DNA from: Neckera pumila
Taxonomy: Eukaryota; Streptophyta; Bryopsida; Hypnales; Neckeraceae
Assembly: GCA_963969595.1 (NCBI GenBank)
Contig: OZ018408.1
Span: 3,159,823-3,223,822, forward strand
Reading direction: 5' to 3'
DNA length: 64,000 bases
Shown: in pieces, positions 22,110 to 36,299 of the stretch
Position numbering within the stretch: the first letter of the stretch is position 1
Layout: every line of letters starts with the position of its first letter
Translations under genes and position numbers: made by a program
The notes under the pieces: generated by a model
What the model was told of the DNA's origin: nothing
Seen by the model: only the letters and a program-made list of their open reading frames with translations
Database searches by the model: none

Positions 22110-24520
22110 GATTGAAATATGAAATTTCAAAGTTCAAATTGTAAATGAACCTAACATACATCCTAAAGCTGTAATGGCAAATTTCCAATCAACTCCATCA
22201 ACTTTGAAGAAGTATAGAAGAAATAGGGTGGTTTGAGGACTAGACACTTTTCAAATTCATTTGTAGTGGTTGCTTTATTTCTTTTTCATTAAATGTAGCT
22301 TGATTTGTATATATGATACTTATATAGATATATTGCATTTTATATGTGCCACATAAATATTGGTATACATCTATTCATACAGGTTCTTACAAAGTAATTA
22401 TGCAAGTCTATAGAGTACATTCACCATACTTCTACCTTCATGTGATTACAAGTTTAGCCTCATGTCTTTGACCAAATCTAGTTGCAACTAAAACTCGATG
22501 TCTTTTCAAGGCAAGCACTTTCCACCCAATAACATTGAATTGATTTCAATACCATTTTTTATTGCCTTCAAATCATGGATTTGTTTCTTCAATACATACT
22601 TGATAATATATTCGTCAATTTGCAAGAACTGAGTAACTTAACCAAATCCAAATACAATAATTTTGGTACATATCATAGTAGGCATTAAGCCACATCTAGA
22701 CTTGACTCAATGAGTTTAATGTGCGTGTTTTTGGTCAAATGGATACTAACAAGATTATGAGCATTATTTATACAAATGAATAAAATATGTCAGAATTCAA
22801 TATTAGCTCTAATTTTGGATAAATAATAAAGATGATTACAAGTGGGAATTTGTCACCGAGGGTTAACTTGTCAGTAATACTTTTTATATTTAGCATCTTT
22901 AAGAAATCAAGTTGGTTTGCAACAAGCCAACAAAATCTAAGATATAGCAGTCATAAAAATAGATGCATGTACATAGAGATGTCGGTCTCAAAAACTTCTT
23001 AGAACTCATATAACTAAACTAGAAGCACCTATTCTTTATAACTACAAACAATTCCACACACGTTGAGGTGGAATAAACACATGAAATTATTTTAACACAT
23101 TGAAAATTGAAAATTATGATTTTCTTCTCAAATGATAAGTTTTTTTATTATATATGATTATGCTATGAATTTGTGAAGTTCAAGTATATAGTATACCACT
23201 ATATTCCAATTGTTTTTCATTCATGTATGAAAGTTGTACATTTTGGAATTCCTGTATCTACAGATTTTCAAAATTGGTTTAGGATACAATGTCAAGAATA
23301 GGTCCCTCCACCTTATGCAAACTACATGAAACAATGTTTTGATAACTTCATCAAGAAGATATCAAAAATCAATTTAGCTTTGTCTTAAATGGTGGTGATT
23401 CTAAGAACAAGGTCAAATGAATGATAAAAGTGGAAGCTCATGCATACCTAGAGTAATTTACCACATGCAACCCAACTCAAGTGGACGAATTCAAATAAAA
23501 AGTGATACTAAGTTGACATTTATTTAAAAAGACAAACTCAAAGTAGGAGACTCAAATAGAAGATTTTATAATATAGATGTATCATTCATCAAAGGTGACA
23601 AAACTATGACTAACTTTTGACCAAATCAACTACTCTACAACCAAGAGTTAGCAATGAAGCATCCAAAACTATTTTGCTTCAACTAACAATTGTTTTTTGA
23701 AGTCTCCAGTGATCTTTTTCTTTTATCAAGACTAGCTGACACTACTATACAATGGTGGAATTGGAATTCTTGCAACAAGATCTCCAATGCAAAAGCAACC
23801 TTGCTCAACTATACAAAGTTGGTACTGGAAAATAATGTTCATTATTAAATTTTGGCTCAACTTAATTAGGTGAAGTTTAGGAATGACAAATGAATATTAA
23901 ATGCAAAAGTAATGAGACCTCAAAGCTCAATTGATACATTTGTCAAATCTAAGGCATAGTTTCAATAGTTTAGTGATGAATACTCTGCAATGAGTATGAG
24001 ACAGTGCTGAATATTATGAATGCTCGTCTTAAGAAACCAATAAATCAGCCATCCCAGACATTCAGCATGAGGGAGCTTCTGATACTAAAACTAATTTGAC
24101 GAGGATACAAAATGCTGAAGCCAATCTACGAACGATCACATTGAGCAGCTAAGTTACTCTTAACGACTTCGAAGGCTATCTGACGATTCCATTCCAAGGC
24201 AAAAGTTTGCAGAGATATCGTGTTTTGCGGACTATGCGGAGGCTTGTTCCTTAAAACTTGCACCAGGAGTGATCGCAGTGGCGGTTGCAACCTCAAAGAT
24301 TTCAAAGGACTTGCAAACATTAACCCCCAAGTGCCCAGTGACAGCTTCCATTTCTAAATAAATCATTTAGGAAGGTAACAAAATGCACCAAGATATCATG
24401 AATACCCTACATGCTTCGATTTAGCAACAGAAATCAATGTTTTGAAAGGTAGTATAATCGACTATTAGCTTCCAAAGAGGACTTCCATTTTTAGCTCAGT
24501 ATGTAAACATTCTCATGGTC
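22110..24520. other. AT-rich intergenic sequence, no recognised feature
   Basis: No ORF, RNA gene or clear repeat pair was found by eye. Confidence 0.45.
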
Positions 24521-24528
24521 CGGTCTAT

Positions 24529-27500
24529 CTATCTGTACAGCGCTGTTCTAACTTCAAAAGTGGGCGGTGTTACATCACCTTGACGGCTGCCCATGGACGA
24601 CACAGATCGCTGGTCAGCGCGGAGGCTGGGACTACGTTGAGCAGCATACCGAGAAGGCCGTTGCTGGACGACGGGCCCTGAGATTCCGATCATATTCTCA
24701 TGAGAAACTGGCAATGAAAATCGCCGCTTCGATGCCCATGCGTGGTCCTTCTCTGGCGTACCTGCAACAATGTATTACTCAATTTCAATTCTCTATTTGG
24801 TGACCCCAAGAATTCAGTTTGAGGCTAGCGATATTTGCATTACATTTCTGTTAATTTGGTAGCTACAACACAAGTTGTGGTTGTCAACAAATGTTCATTG
24901 ACATCTGGTTATGGTATCGCATTTTCCTCCTTAAGTTTCCTAGTGGCTTGTAAGTGAAGCCAACAATTTGTGGCAATCTGGTGATATCTATTAGCCAAAA
25001 AACGAATGACAGCATACCTGGGCGTTGCTTCGGTGTGCTGTGAGAGCGCACTTTGGCTTTGGCAGACTGCGTTGCTTGCATGTAGTTGGGGACCGAAGGA
25101 GAGCTTGCCAAGCTTTCATCGTCACGGCTCCTCACAGAGCCAGCATGGCTTAGGCGAGTTCCATAACGAGTGGTGGCCTTGGAGACCTGACTTCCAGCTT
25201 CTTCGATGTCTTCTCTCCGAATAACGCTGGCGCGAGGGCTGGCTGAGCGGATGACTGTTTTATAGGCCGAGGGAGGTGTTATAGGAGCTGATGTTCTCTG
25301 CATAGGACTGCACCCTCCTTGCATATCAGATTCGTAACATATTTACGAAAAAACTGCAGCATGTTGATAAATTTGTAGAAGAATATTCTAAAAACAAGGG
25401 AACTGTTATTTGCATGTTTTTGTGAACCCTAAAACTCAAGAATGAGTCATTTTCCTAGACTTCCAAATGACAAAATCAAACTACAAGTGTCGAAACTGAC
25501 CTTGGGGTGCGGTATTGGCCGTTTGCGTATGGCGTGGTGCCGTTGCGAGAGTAACTGTCAGGGCTAATTCTCAAGCTCATTCTTGTTTGAGGAGGTGTTC
25601 CTTGTTGATTCCGGTACGACACTTGCTTGTTGTTGAGGCGAGGATCGCCATGTGCTGGTTGCTTCTGTTGTGCAGTTTGATCCATGTCGGGGCTTCTGAC
25701 GGAGTAGCCGTCGAACACATCTTTGGAGACGGAGGAGCTGTCAAAGACGCGATTCTCCCATGGTCGCGCTGCCATCCATCGCTCCAACCAGCTCCACCCC
25801 CAATGAGGTTTATCTGGCTCGCAGTCGATATACAGCTGGGACATCTGATTTGAGGCCGCCTTAAAGAACTGTCAGTACAAGTGTACTACCCATCGTATCT
25901 CAAGATTACATACAACTATTTAGTTTCCAGGTTCTGTACGAAATTGAACACTCACTAACAAGATCGACCTAATAGCCGAGTAAAGGAGTATTATCTCTGG
26001 GCAGTGGAGATACGACCACAAAATTGCTGAACAGATCGCGCCAATGTAGGAAGGCAGATCATCCTTGTGTAAGCATGTGATTTTTGAAAGCTAAATCGTT
26101 TATTCTATTTAGTGTATGGTACCACCCAATATCGTAAACCTACGATACACTATCAACACAATGGATCAGTGTTCCCATTTACTAAGCATTGCATCTATGT
26201 TGACCACTTGCTAGCTGGGCACGTGTTGCTTGAGTCACTATTCACTCAATAAGCTTCTGGATGGTGTTTATAAGGTACACAATATAGCAAAATGAATTAG
26301 TTTGCTCTATGGTGCGTTATTTGGGTGTTACAATAAACCATAGATGAGACTACATAACTGAACGGTGTTGTGGCACGCATACCTGATGTGAGAAGGCATA
26401 CGCTAATGCTCGTTCCCTTTTCAAAGCGGCCTCTTGTTTGAACTGCAATTTTGCTTGAATCTCCTCAGGGGTTTGAGTACTGTCATCCCAGCCTCCGTCC
26501 TGCTATTCATAATCTAAGTAGGTGAAATTCATGGAACTGAAGGTGTTCACCATGTGCAGCCATAATTTTTAAATCTAATAGGAAATGTGTGCCTATATAT
26601 AAGAATAGAACGTACCGTGGATTTCCTGGGACGATACTCCAGTTGTCTTCGTTCCAGTAATTGCCTCTGCACAGCTTGGCCTTCATCTGACATTCTAACT
26701 CGGCGGGCACGAACACGGGCCTGTACCCTGACCAATGCTTGCATGCAACGGAGTGTAATAGTTGCTTGACGACGTACTGTGTGTCCTCGAACTAAAGCTT
26801 GTAATCTTACTAAACCTTTGAGAGCTCGCAATGCTCGACGTGCCTGCAGGACCAGGCACATTCAAGAGTGATCAAGGCCGGAAATTAAGAGAAGCAGATC
26901 ACATACTATATATATATCAGCAGGCAACTGATTCGAGCCTCTTCTCATTGTATCACAATGCTGAAGGTAGACACATTTCTATTCTTTACAAGCCTCATAT
27001 AAAAATAACTCCATCATTTTTGTTTCGAGTCTCTCGTGAATATATAAGTCAAGTACAGTAGAAGACTAACAGTACCGGGTCTACCCCGGGCACGTCAGTA
27101 CCTTGCTGTAAAGTGGCATATAATTAGTATGAAAATGGTAGAAAGCGCAGGCACAGTTTAAGTTTAAGATGAGGATGCTGACTTACTTCAAGACAGAATT
27201 TCAAATTCCGACACCTTAAACTGAAACACATAGCACGTTTATTTATATAAATTGGTGGCAGACACGAGATATAGGTCTCATTGTAGTGCTTGAATAGGTT
27301 GTTTTTGTGCATACCAGGTATGCTCGAAATGCTGATTGTATTTTGATGGCTGCCAAGTCTTCACGAGAGAATATGCGTGCCACCATGTAGTGCACTGGGG
27401 TGGTACTACAGCTAGTTGCGAAAGATATGTCCGGCGTCCTGTAGGGGTCCGGGTGGGGATTCAGTTCCTGCTTGCTGTACTCCTCGTCGTTCTTGTCTGG

Positions 27501-27857
27501 TGCATTATAAGCCTTTGGTTCAATGCAAGACGGCTGATGCAATGACTTACCAAAGCTCCATCTCCTCCTGCTTTTGGGTTTGACCTGCCAGCAAGGAAGA
27601 AAAGGTACACCAGGGCAATATTCGAATCAAATCACTTACAAATGGAATTATGAGCAATTTGAGAGGCTCTTTTACGAGGAGACGATACTTACAGGCACTT
27701 CGACTGGGATAATGTCCCTTGGAACAGTGTTAACAAATTTGGGAACAGTTTTGCTGACATCCTTCTCCTTCTCCTTGTCTCTGTCCTTGTCCTTGTCCTT
27801 CGATGGAGAACGAAATGCTTTTTTCACAGCGCTGAACCATGTTCCCTTCTTCCCCAT
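24529..27857 (-). CDS. IQ67-domain (IQD) calmodulin-binding protein, seven exons, 548 aa
   Basis: Exons (minus) are 27693-27857, 27315-27584, 26616-26843, 26383-26499, 25501-25844, 25018-25307 and 24529-24761; all are GT-AG and the phases agree. The start [15 protein letters not shown] and the basic [13 protein letters not shown] are typical IQD N-terminal motifs. The IQ67 domain spans residues about 130-200: [14 protein letters not shown], then [40 protein letters not shown] and [12 protein letters not shown]. It is split by a phase-0 intron after RAYL, the position conserved in IQD genes. Further family blocks are the acidic [15 protein letters not shown] with [10 protein letters not shown], then [17 protein letters not shown] and a late KRRFSLP. 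The tail is Ser/Arg-rich and disordered. IQDs bind calmodulin and scaffold microtubules or membranes. The ORF reads through 27551 without need of an intron there. The 5' leader is not defined. Confidence 0.92.
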
Positions 27858-27899
27858 TTTGCAATCACTGTAGGTACAGTAACCTACATACCACAACCT

Positions 27900-30800
27900 T
27901 ATCAGAATGTTATAACATAAGGTAGATCACGTATGCTAAAACGCAACTAATTGCTTCACTTGAGTAATTGCGCCATTTGATTGTCTCACTAAAGACACAG
28001 CAATGTCCATTCTCGTCCCTCTTTTTGACAAGCTGATCAGTTAATTGACAACTCCCCTAGGCAGAGGCATGTCGAACCTCAACAACCGATCCGCACAAGA
28101 AAACAGGTCGGATGAAATCATTTATCAGGGACAGCTTTCGGTGCTGAATCTTGACCGATACCTCATCTGCTGAATTTTCGAATGGTCCTAAACTAACGGT
28201 GCAGTAAAGGGGGAGCAGAAGCCAATGGCAGTACGTCGTCAAAATACCAAACTTGAATCCACGAGTCACAAGGTCCATGCTACAGCAAGAACAGAAAAGT
28301 CCTGGGAAGAATATGGTACCTTGTTTTCAACTGTGTGCAATTCGTTGAAGATCGCCTTGAGGGATCGCTACCTGAAACATGGAATTCCAAGGTTCCAGCA
28401 GAAAAAAAATTCCTTCACCCCGCTCTTGGTTCCAAAGCATTTGTTGATGCCTTAAACCTCTAAGTTGCGCTACATATCCAGTGCCTGCTCTGTTTCAGAC
28501 TTTGTGAACAGAGTCCCCAAGAGTCAACCTTGAAAGAGCGCCATTGCCAATGTCGCTAGTGCCAAAGCTCTGCCAGAACGTTGAGCTTCCAAGGGTTACT
28601 CTGGACACCGAAAGAATGGGTTCTTAAGTGATAAGGAGTGGTAACGAGCACGAATAGACTGTCTCCCAGATACCTATCCTTGTCAGACATGAAACGAGAG
28701 CCGGAGGAACCATTCTTCAATAAGAAAGAAAGGAAGATAAACAGGAGGTGGAAACTGACGGCCGTTCTTGTTTTCTTGAACTGGTGGACGATGTGGAGCA
28801 TGTGCTAGTTGTGCAGTGTCTCTGCCACTGCAGGGGATATGACAAGCATCTAGTGACAGGAGTATATTCTCGCTACTTCAGGCTATTGTAAGACCTGGCT
28901 AATCGACAAAGAAGTCTCATTAACGCAGGGGGGAAAGCTGAAACTGGCGAGAAAGATAGCAACGTACAACCTCAAGGGCTAATGACTCAAAAAACTCCCC
29001 ACGTCCTCACTTCTCTTGGCCCACATTGCAGCATCCATCACAAGCAGCTGGTTGAGGAGGAAGACAACAGGTGAGCGACCAACGGTACACTATGGACGAC
29101 AATTACAGCCTTTGAAAGGTAACAGTAAATGAGTAGCTAGGCCGGTGACTACAAGAAATAGAAACGAAAGTCAGGCTATGGTGATTTCTCTACTTCACCA
29201 ATGAGCTTCGTAGCTCACGAGGCCGACATTACCCTAGTATACATCTTCTCCCCAAAACCCCAGTGAAACCAACGTTGCAGAAATACAAAAGTACTACAGA
29301 CTGCATTTATCAAACCTTATGCTGCATAGTTACCCCCAACAAGTGTAACATCGAATTTCTGCACCAGGAAGTCGTACTCCAGCAGCAAGTCAGACACAGA
29401 GTACATCAACACAATGCCGATGAGAGCGTTCTGAGTGAGCTTGCAACCGATTTGCGAGCTTCCAAGCTTAAAAAATTTCAGAGTGCAGATTGAAGTGCCG
29501 AGAGGAGCAAGCTCTATCATCGGCAACAGTAAAGAGATGATGCAGAGAGAAGCGCAGCTGTGAAAGGACAGGGCAATGAGGAAGAACAGAACCAGCTTTG
29601 ATGAAAGCCTGACACTCTCACTACTGCAGGTCTGCCAGTTTTGACCAGAGCTCGCCAGGAGTTGTCGACGTTTGAGTGTCATCGCGACAAGGGTCATTGA
29701 GAGGATTGAAGTGGCGTCGGCAGCTCCACATTATGTGATCAAATGCAACAGACTTCATAGTAACTTTTTTAAGCTTGAACTTATGCTTGAAACTTAGTAA
29801 TACATGTTGTTATTTTGGCAATATGTCTCAAAGTTGAACTCCTTGAGCTAGTGTCGTGTTTTGAAGAGAAGAACGGGAGTGCGGCCTTGGATGGGTGTGA
29901 GGAAGAGTCACCTTTGAACTTTGAATCTAGTGCTTGCTCTTTCAACTATGCTTGCTGTCCGTTTCATCTGCTTTGAATGTTAGTCCCCTGAAGTTTCTTG
30001 GCTCATAAATAAGAAAACACTCTCAAAATTGCACAAAGAACTTGGACAAAAAGAGTTGTAAATAAAATTTTACGCATTTTGAAGAACGTTTAGGTGTAGG
30101 ATCTCATTTTGACTTATGTTGCAATGACATGTAAACATTTAATTTAGATCTTCCAAGGCATTGCATGAGCGAGATTCATACATGCAAAAAAACAATTTTT
30201 ACTACTTCACTTACAGCGAGCGAAACATACCAAAATTATTTTGGATTTAAAAGAGCTTTAGGGATTATTGATATTCTCAATTGGTGATACTTTACCAAAT
30301 TGTAGCTACGTTAGCAATTTTTATGCATAAATTCTATAATTTCAATTATTAGATTTGTTTTGCTTAAATTGTTGGTTTGAATTTTTTGGGGATATTGATG
30401 TGAAGGTTGGTTGATTTAGTCAAAGTGAGTGAAAGACTGTATACAATATGTGCTGCAAAAAATTGAATCCAATCAACTAGTTGTGGCTCATTATTGTGAG
30501 AAGAAAGTAAGTTATTGTCAACAATGACAAAAAGAAATCTAATTTTATACGGAGTAAATTGTAAGAAATAAAGTTTGGAAATTCTTATAAAAATAAGTCG
30601 CTTTTTTGGAAGATACTTTGTCCCTTTTGTGGTGCATGTGTGCTAGGAAGGCCCATTCTAGATATTTAATTCATTCCATACAACTAGGAATTTGGCCCTT
30701 TAGGGAACACTCGATCTATGCATTCAACTTAAAGCAATTATTAATTGACATTTTGGCTAAATTGGAATGAATAGTGGTCACAATGAAGATGTTGAGTTAC

Positions 30801-31870
30801 AATAATGGAGTGAAAGAGCGAGCATAAGAAGAACTTATTTCATGAGTTTATTTTTACCTTTCAAGTGCAAAATCATCACAAGAGTAACTATTTTAATGCA
30901 ATGAATGGTGGTTGTAAGAAATTAGTGTAACCATTTTTAGGTGAATTACATGACCATTATGGATGCACTTTATGTTGATTTTGGATAGTCTAGTGACTTT
31001 TTGGAGCTAATTTGGTAGCACTTTTCAAAAATTAAAAAAATTTCATACTTTACTGGAAAAATATGATTTCAATTGCCACTCTCTTTTCTTACATTTGTTT
31101 ATAAGTAGGAAAAAAAAATTATTTCATTCATACTAGGCAACAAGATAACCAATTTGCCTACAATGAGTTCATCCACCTTAATTACATAGCTATGAGAGGA
31201 TTTGTAGCTTTTTCCATAGTGCAATTGTTTTGGAGATGTAAAATATACTACAACTTACTTAGGGTTGGTTTACATCAAGGCCAGACCAAAGGCCCTCTTG
31301 AATCATCAAAGCAAAGATTGATGGAAAGATAGGCGTGGTCCAAGTTGGGTTTACACTTTTGCTTAGGCCCATGCCATTTTCACACATGAGAAGTCTACCT
31401 GAAATCCTACATTGCCAACGTAGATACTATTTTGCCAATTTCTAGGAGCTTTTTTCTTGATCACTTTTTTGAAATAGGCTTAACAAATTTTGAGGAGACC
31501 ATGGCGATCTTGGACCTCACAACTATAGATTTTGTTGATTTAGTTGAATTTGCAATTGACAATGTCAAATCTAATAATAAATAGATAAAGGCCAAGTATG
31601 GTCTCCTTTGGATATATACCAAATTGGACTCTTACTTTGCAAGTTCACCCAATTCACATCTAACAAAGTGGGGTACCTTGGAGTGCTTTTGATCCTTGCT
31701 TTGGCTCCAGTATAAACTAGCCTTAATACTTTGCTTGGACTAAAAGTGAGTAAGACTAATAGAACATTTGACACAACGAACTACTCAAACTTCCTCAAGT
31801 CATTGTAAATGTAACTTGCTAATACTATAACTCAAAAAAAAGCAGTAAGATGGACCTCATACCTAATAGG
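27900..31870. other. IQD upstream region and gene-poor sequence
   Basis: No recognised gene. The longest ORF (29317-29697, minus, 126 codons) is Leu/Ser-rich and hydrophobic, with no known domain. 29.7-31.9 kb is AT-rich intergenic sequence. Confidence 0.4.
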
Positions 31871-31881
31871 ATAGAACAAAT

Positions 31882-33090
31882 TAACCCCTAAAGAACCATT
31901 GTCCCTTTGGGGGACAAATGGATTTCAGACAAGTACCTACGGATTGAATTTTTGTCGTGATTTTTTGAAACTTTTTTTGAAGATAGAAAAACTACTAAGC
32001 TTTGTGGGAATAATTTTTTTTTCAATCGGTGCCCAGGAAAAAAGTTATACCCAAATAAGCTCAAAACAAAGGACATGGGGCAACAAAAAATAATTTGCAA
32101 ATTTTTTTTTTATAAATTTTTTTCTTATAGATTAAATTTTTGTCTCATTAGATGATATTTGGGGGTCTTGGAGGGCCGTTTCAGGCCTGTTCCCTGATCT
32201 GCCTAGATCCAGTGAACACTGGTACGGGTGTGTCAGAAAAAAAAAAATTCAAAAAAAAAAAAAAAAAATTTATCATTTTAAGCAATTTTATTTTTTTATT
32301 TTTTTAAAAGTGACGTGGCAGCCGCTCGACCACATCAGCCAATTGCTGCTGCTGCATTCCTAGACTGCGGGAACGCAACAGACAGCAGGGGAACTCACAG
32401 CCTACTAAGACCCCCGAATCTCATGTAATGATCTAGAAAGCTTTGATTCATTTCATTTGAATTTGTTATACAAAAGTTATGGACAATCTTGTTTTTCGGG
32501 CACTTAGAGGCATCATCCTAAAAAAAATAACTTGTAGGATTCATTTTTGAATGCGATTTGTACAATTTTTCAAAAAACAAAATCCACAAGGTTTATTTTT
32601 TTTTTCTAGAACAATCTCACCATTGGGATTAGTGCTTTTTAATTCCATATAAAAGATATTAAGATTTAAGATTTTCCTTCTATCTTGTATCTGCTTCTAC
32701 TTAAAAAAAATTCTAATAACGAAAATTAATTTTTTTGGGATTTTTATTTTTTCTAGACTCTCAACTCAGTTCTCTACTATAAAGATTAAAAGCTCAAAAC
32801 TTTGTAGTCTATAGTGCAAAACATTTAAGTTTAAAATGTTCACAGTCATAAAATCTAGTCCCGCAATGTGCTAAAAAAACTTGTTTTTTTCACTTTAAAC
32901 CCAGATATCTTGCAATCTGTGCAATCAAAAATTTGAAAAAAAATTCCACACATTCTCATACTAGTTAGGTATAAGATGCTACAATTAGATGTGAAGAACA
33001 AACAATTTTTAATTTTTTTTACTCTTTGCTATAGAAATGGCAGTTTTGAATGTTTTTTGGCTGAAAAATGGCCTTGGTCTTTTAGGATTA
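31882..33090. mobile_element. TTAACCCCTAAAG-ended inverted-repeat element, about 1.2 kb, TA target
   Basis: The left end is TTAACCCCTAAAG and the right end TTTTAGGATTAA is its decayed complement. The terminal 60 bp at the right (TAGAAATGGCAGTTTTG...) match the inverted left end of the element at 60619-61547. The centre (32150-32420) is GC-richer and is shared with 36300-36590. No transposase ORF was found. Confidence 0.65.
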
Positions 33091-33116
33091 AGGCTTCAAT
33101 CCAATGAAACTTGTAA

Positions 33117-33785
33117 TAAGGTAGTCTACTCTTAAAGAGTAGCAACCATTTAAGAGTTGTTTGCCTTTTCAGGAAAGCAAAACTCCTTGAAATAATTTTC
33201 AGAAATTTTTTCATTAGGAACAAGAATGGAATCGGAATCTAATCCAAGTCGTTTCATATTTTTTGGACCTTTGTGGAATTAGTTACAAATTTTTGAAGTT
33301 GAAATGTAGTGGTCACCAAAACCAACCAACCCCCTCCTGAAATGTACATTGACGGTAGGTACACTCTGAAGAAAGCAAAATGTACTTGTGCGCCATGATC
33401 AGTTTTCAAGGCCAGTCGCTTGTAGAACAGATTCACCCTAGAAACATCCTTATTCCAGTGTTTTGAAATCGAGTGACACATGTCACGACGTGATTGGTTG
33501 GCCCCCCTGATTACTTGATGTGGACATACATACATATTCAGAGCTCCAAGATTTCTTTTTTTCTTTTTTTTCTTGTGGAGGACGAATCTGCTATGCGGTA
33601 CAGTTAGTATCTTGTGTAAGGGACAAAGGGCATGTCAGTGGTTGTAAGGTAACTACACCTAAAATCAACCGTGTTCTAATTGTGACCCCTATCTAGGAAG
33701 GACTGACATGATGCTTGAAGTATGTTCTACAGTCAATGATGAGTTGGGTAGGCTTAATTGGTCGCTTTAAGAGCATACTACCTTA
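33117..33785. mobile_element. TAAGGTAG-ended MITE-like element, 669 bp, TA target
   Basis: The left end is TAAGGTAGTCTACTCTTAAAG; the right end, inverted, is TAAGGTAGTATGCTCTTAAAG. The interior around 33235-33380 (CAAGTCGTTTCATATTTTTT, GGAATTAGTT, TGTACATTGA) matches the elements at 55971 and 57630. It sits 27 bp from the preceding element. Confidence 0.7.
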
Positions 33786-34835
33786 GCAGGGTTTGTCAAC
33801 ACTCAACAGCAATTTCGACTGGACTGGGTTCTCTCACGAATCTGGGACCTGGCTGCATGCCAAACTGGACTGAGTGCCGGTGCCCGTAAGCTCGCTCACT
33901 AACTCTGAGTTCAGCTATGATACAGGAAGGAGAATTCCACTGGAGCGAAACCCTTCGTTTTTTCATTCTGGAGATCCGGAACAGTAGTGTCGCTTCTCAC
34001 TGTTAGAAAATTATCTACTGCTGTTAGAGCAGCCCCACTTCAACAGCCAGGCTGAAACTGCCACTCTTTCAATGTTCTGCACCATTGATCTTCTAAGTCG
34101 AGTGGCCCTAGGTTTTGTAATTTGTGACTCTTTTCACTCACTCCAAGTTTGGTTGCTGTTTCAAGGAATGAAAAGCGACAGGGTTTGCATTTGCAGTCGT
34201 GTTACCCCGTAATCTCATCCTCACTTCTTTGTTCAAGCTTCAGCTAAAGTTACTTAAGCTGCTTAAGCTTGGGTGAATTCAGTGGCTTTATGATCCTAAG
34301 CTTAGTGATCCTTTTCCGAAAAAAAATTCTCATCTCTCATATTACCGCCTTTGCCAGCTAGTGGAACTTACAGTACAGCGAAAGTTGATTCATGAACTCC
34401 TCGCTCACTGTCCTCTGACAGTCTCTCGTTTTAGAGGAGATGCTCAACTGCCAAGCTTGAGATTGATTTGACTCAAAGACAGTGTGTTTTATTGCTTCAG
34501 GTTGCCATTGGAAGCAATATCACACTTTGAATGGGTGGCCGGAAGCGTAACGGAACTTAGAGCATCTCCAATGCAGAGGCAGGAACAAGCAGAGTAACTA
34601 TATATCCAGATTTTGAAGTGGAGGTAGGCAGACCTCATTCCGTTCTTGTCACTTTTGGAAAAAAATGGACCCAATGCAAAGCAAGCAATCCAAACTTCAA
34701 ACAGACTTTCCTACATTATAAAAAGGAGAGGAAAAGATTCTACGTTAAATTCAAACCTTTCTGATGCAAGAAAAAGGAGAATTTCAATTTATTAACACAC
34801 ATAACAAGGTCATCATTGACTATGATAACTTCTGC

Positions 34836-35622
34836 TATAATAAAACCTCTCTAAGTACACCCTCTATAAGTCAACAAACCTTTCTAAAGTAATAGGAACC
34901 CGGCTTTGGGAATAAAAAGAGTGGTACCACAAAATGAGATCCGGCTAAGCAAATTGTGGTTCGTGGACCTAGACCTTGTCAATAAAAAGGTAAAATATTA
35001 TTTTGAACAAGCTTCTTGGCCTGAAGATGTAGCACGTGTACTAGTTGTGGCAGCTTCCCGTATAGTACAGAATTTATCTTATGCAATGAACCATTCTAAG
35101 GTAGAAACACCCATTAGCATACATGTTCCCATTTTTGTACCCTAGATTGTCAATAAATCTATTCCTAGACTTCTCATTAATGTATCCTTGAAACTTTTAA
35201 TTTTAATTCGCCAACGCCTTTGAAGGACACATACCTAACTTTCATTTGCTAGCTATAAATTTTTGTAGACTTCAAATTTGGATCCACCTATGTGATAGTA
35301 TCAATGGTCTATAGAGCCGCCACTTTGAAAAATCATAGAAATTGCATATTATAACCAAAAAATCTCATTTTTAAAAAATATTCATGATTTTCACTCGCTT
35401 ATACTACAAAATTATTATTTTTAGAAAAAAGTGCCTCCAACTATGTTGAAATGCTTATATTGATGGTTTTAAGGATGTTTTTACTATTTTTTGAAACGTG
35501 TTTAAAAAAATAGTGAAAACATCCCCCAAAACACAAACTTCTTATAGTGAATGTTTCTACTTTAAAGTAATAGTGTCAGGTGGTCCCGGACCTATTGATT
35601 TAATCAGAGAGGTTCTACTATA
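34836..35622. mobile_element. TATARTARAACCTC-ended element, about 0.79 kb
   Basis: The left end is TATAATAAAACCTCTCTAAG; the right end, inverted, is TATAGTAGAACCTCTCTGAT. It is related to the shorter copy at 57083-57266. It contains an unrecognised 79-codon ORF (34906-35145, +) and a nested hairpin (35473-35524) followed by CTTATAGTG. Confidence 0.6.
35473..35524. repeat. Short near-perfect hairpin
   Basis: GGATGTTTTTACTATTTTTT and its complement AAAAAAATAGTGAAAACATCC are separated by about 10 nt, giving a stem of about 20 bp. It is followed by CTTATAGTG (35541-35549), which read inverted (CACTATAAG) looks like a CACTA-type terminus. Confidence 0.6.
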
Positions 35623-36299
35623 TTGTGAGCTACCTTGCGGGCTCTTCATATGTTGCTAAATTGCCAAGTTGGGGATGGAAAATGGTGGGGCTGGGAATAA
35701 TGAGTGATTCATGCCGGTTGCATTGGGGCGTGTTTTTTTTAGTGGCCTCATCATCATGCAATTGGCATACAATCATGTTGGCAATGATTGAAGTTCCTAG
35801 TCAACATCATATCACCTTCATTCATTGAAAATAGGTCACCCTATCTGCCGCAAATAGGGCCCTTGTCAAAAACAAGTCATATATATTAGACCATTGTATT
35901 AGTGGTGATGATGAGCAAAAAATAATTCTATATATTGATGGTGGACGTTGAAAGGTATTGTTTTTAAAAAAACTATGCATGGGAAAAATAAATCTTTCTC
36001 TCTAAGCATTTGTCAAATCATATTATTTTGCCAACTTTTATTCATATTCCTTTTGGGAATGATGAACCTGATCACTATGGTATTGATATTGCATTTGCAC
36101 ATATTTAGGTTCATTGGAATATTACTTCAATTATAGAAACCAATGATAATTTGAAGAATTTTCTTATACCTTTTTTTGGCCAACTCAAGATATTTTAATA
36201 TTTGCAAATAAAAAATAGCATAAATAAGGCTTCCAGCTTAGGCAATACGGGGATCATTCTTGCCCTTTGAAATTCCAATTTTGTTCAATTAGGTCCCTA

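Noticed and set aside
27500..27551. Possible 54-nt intron after WSFG in the IQD gene (GTAAGT...CCAG)
   Set aside because: The frame is open straight through and gives the typical RRRWSFGKS; 54 nt would also be very short for a plant intron.
29317..29697. 126-codon hydrophobic ORF upstream of IQD
   Set aside because: No family likeness and no neighbouring exons or start context; chance ORF is likely.
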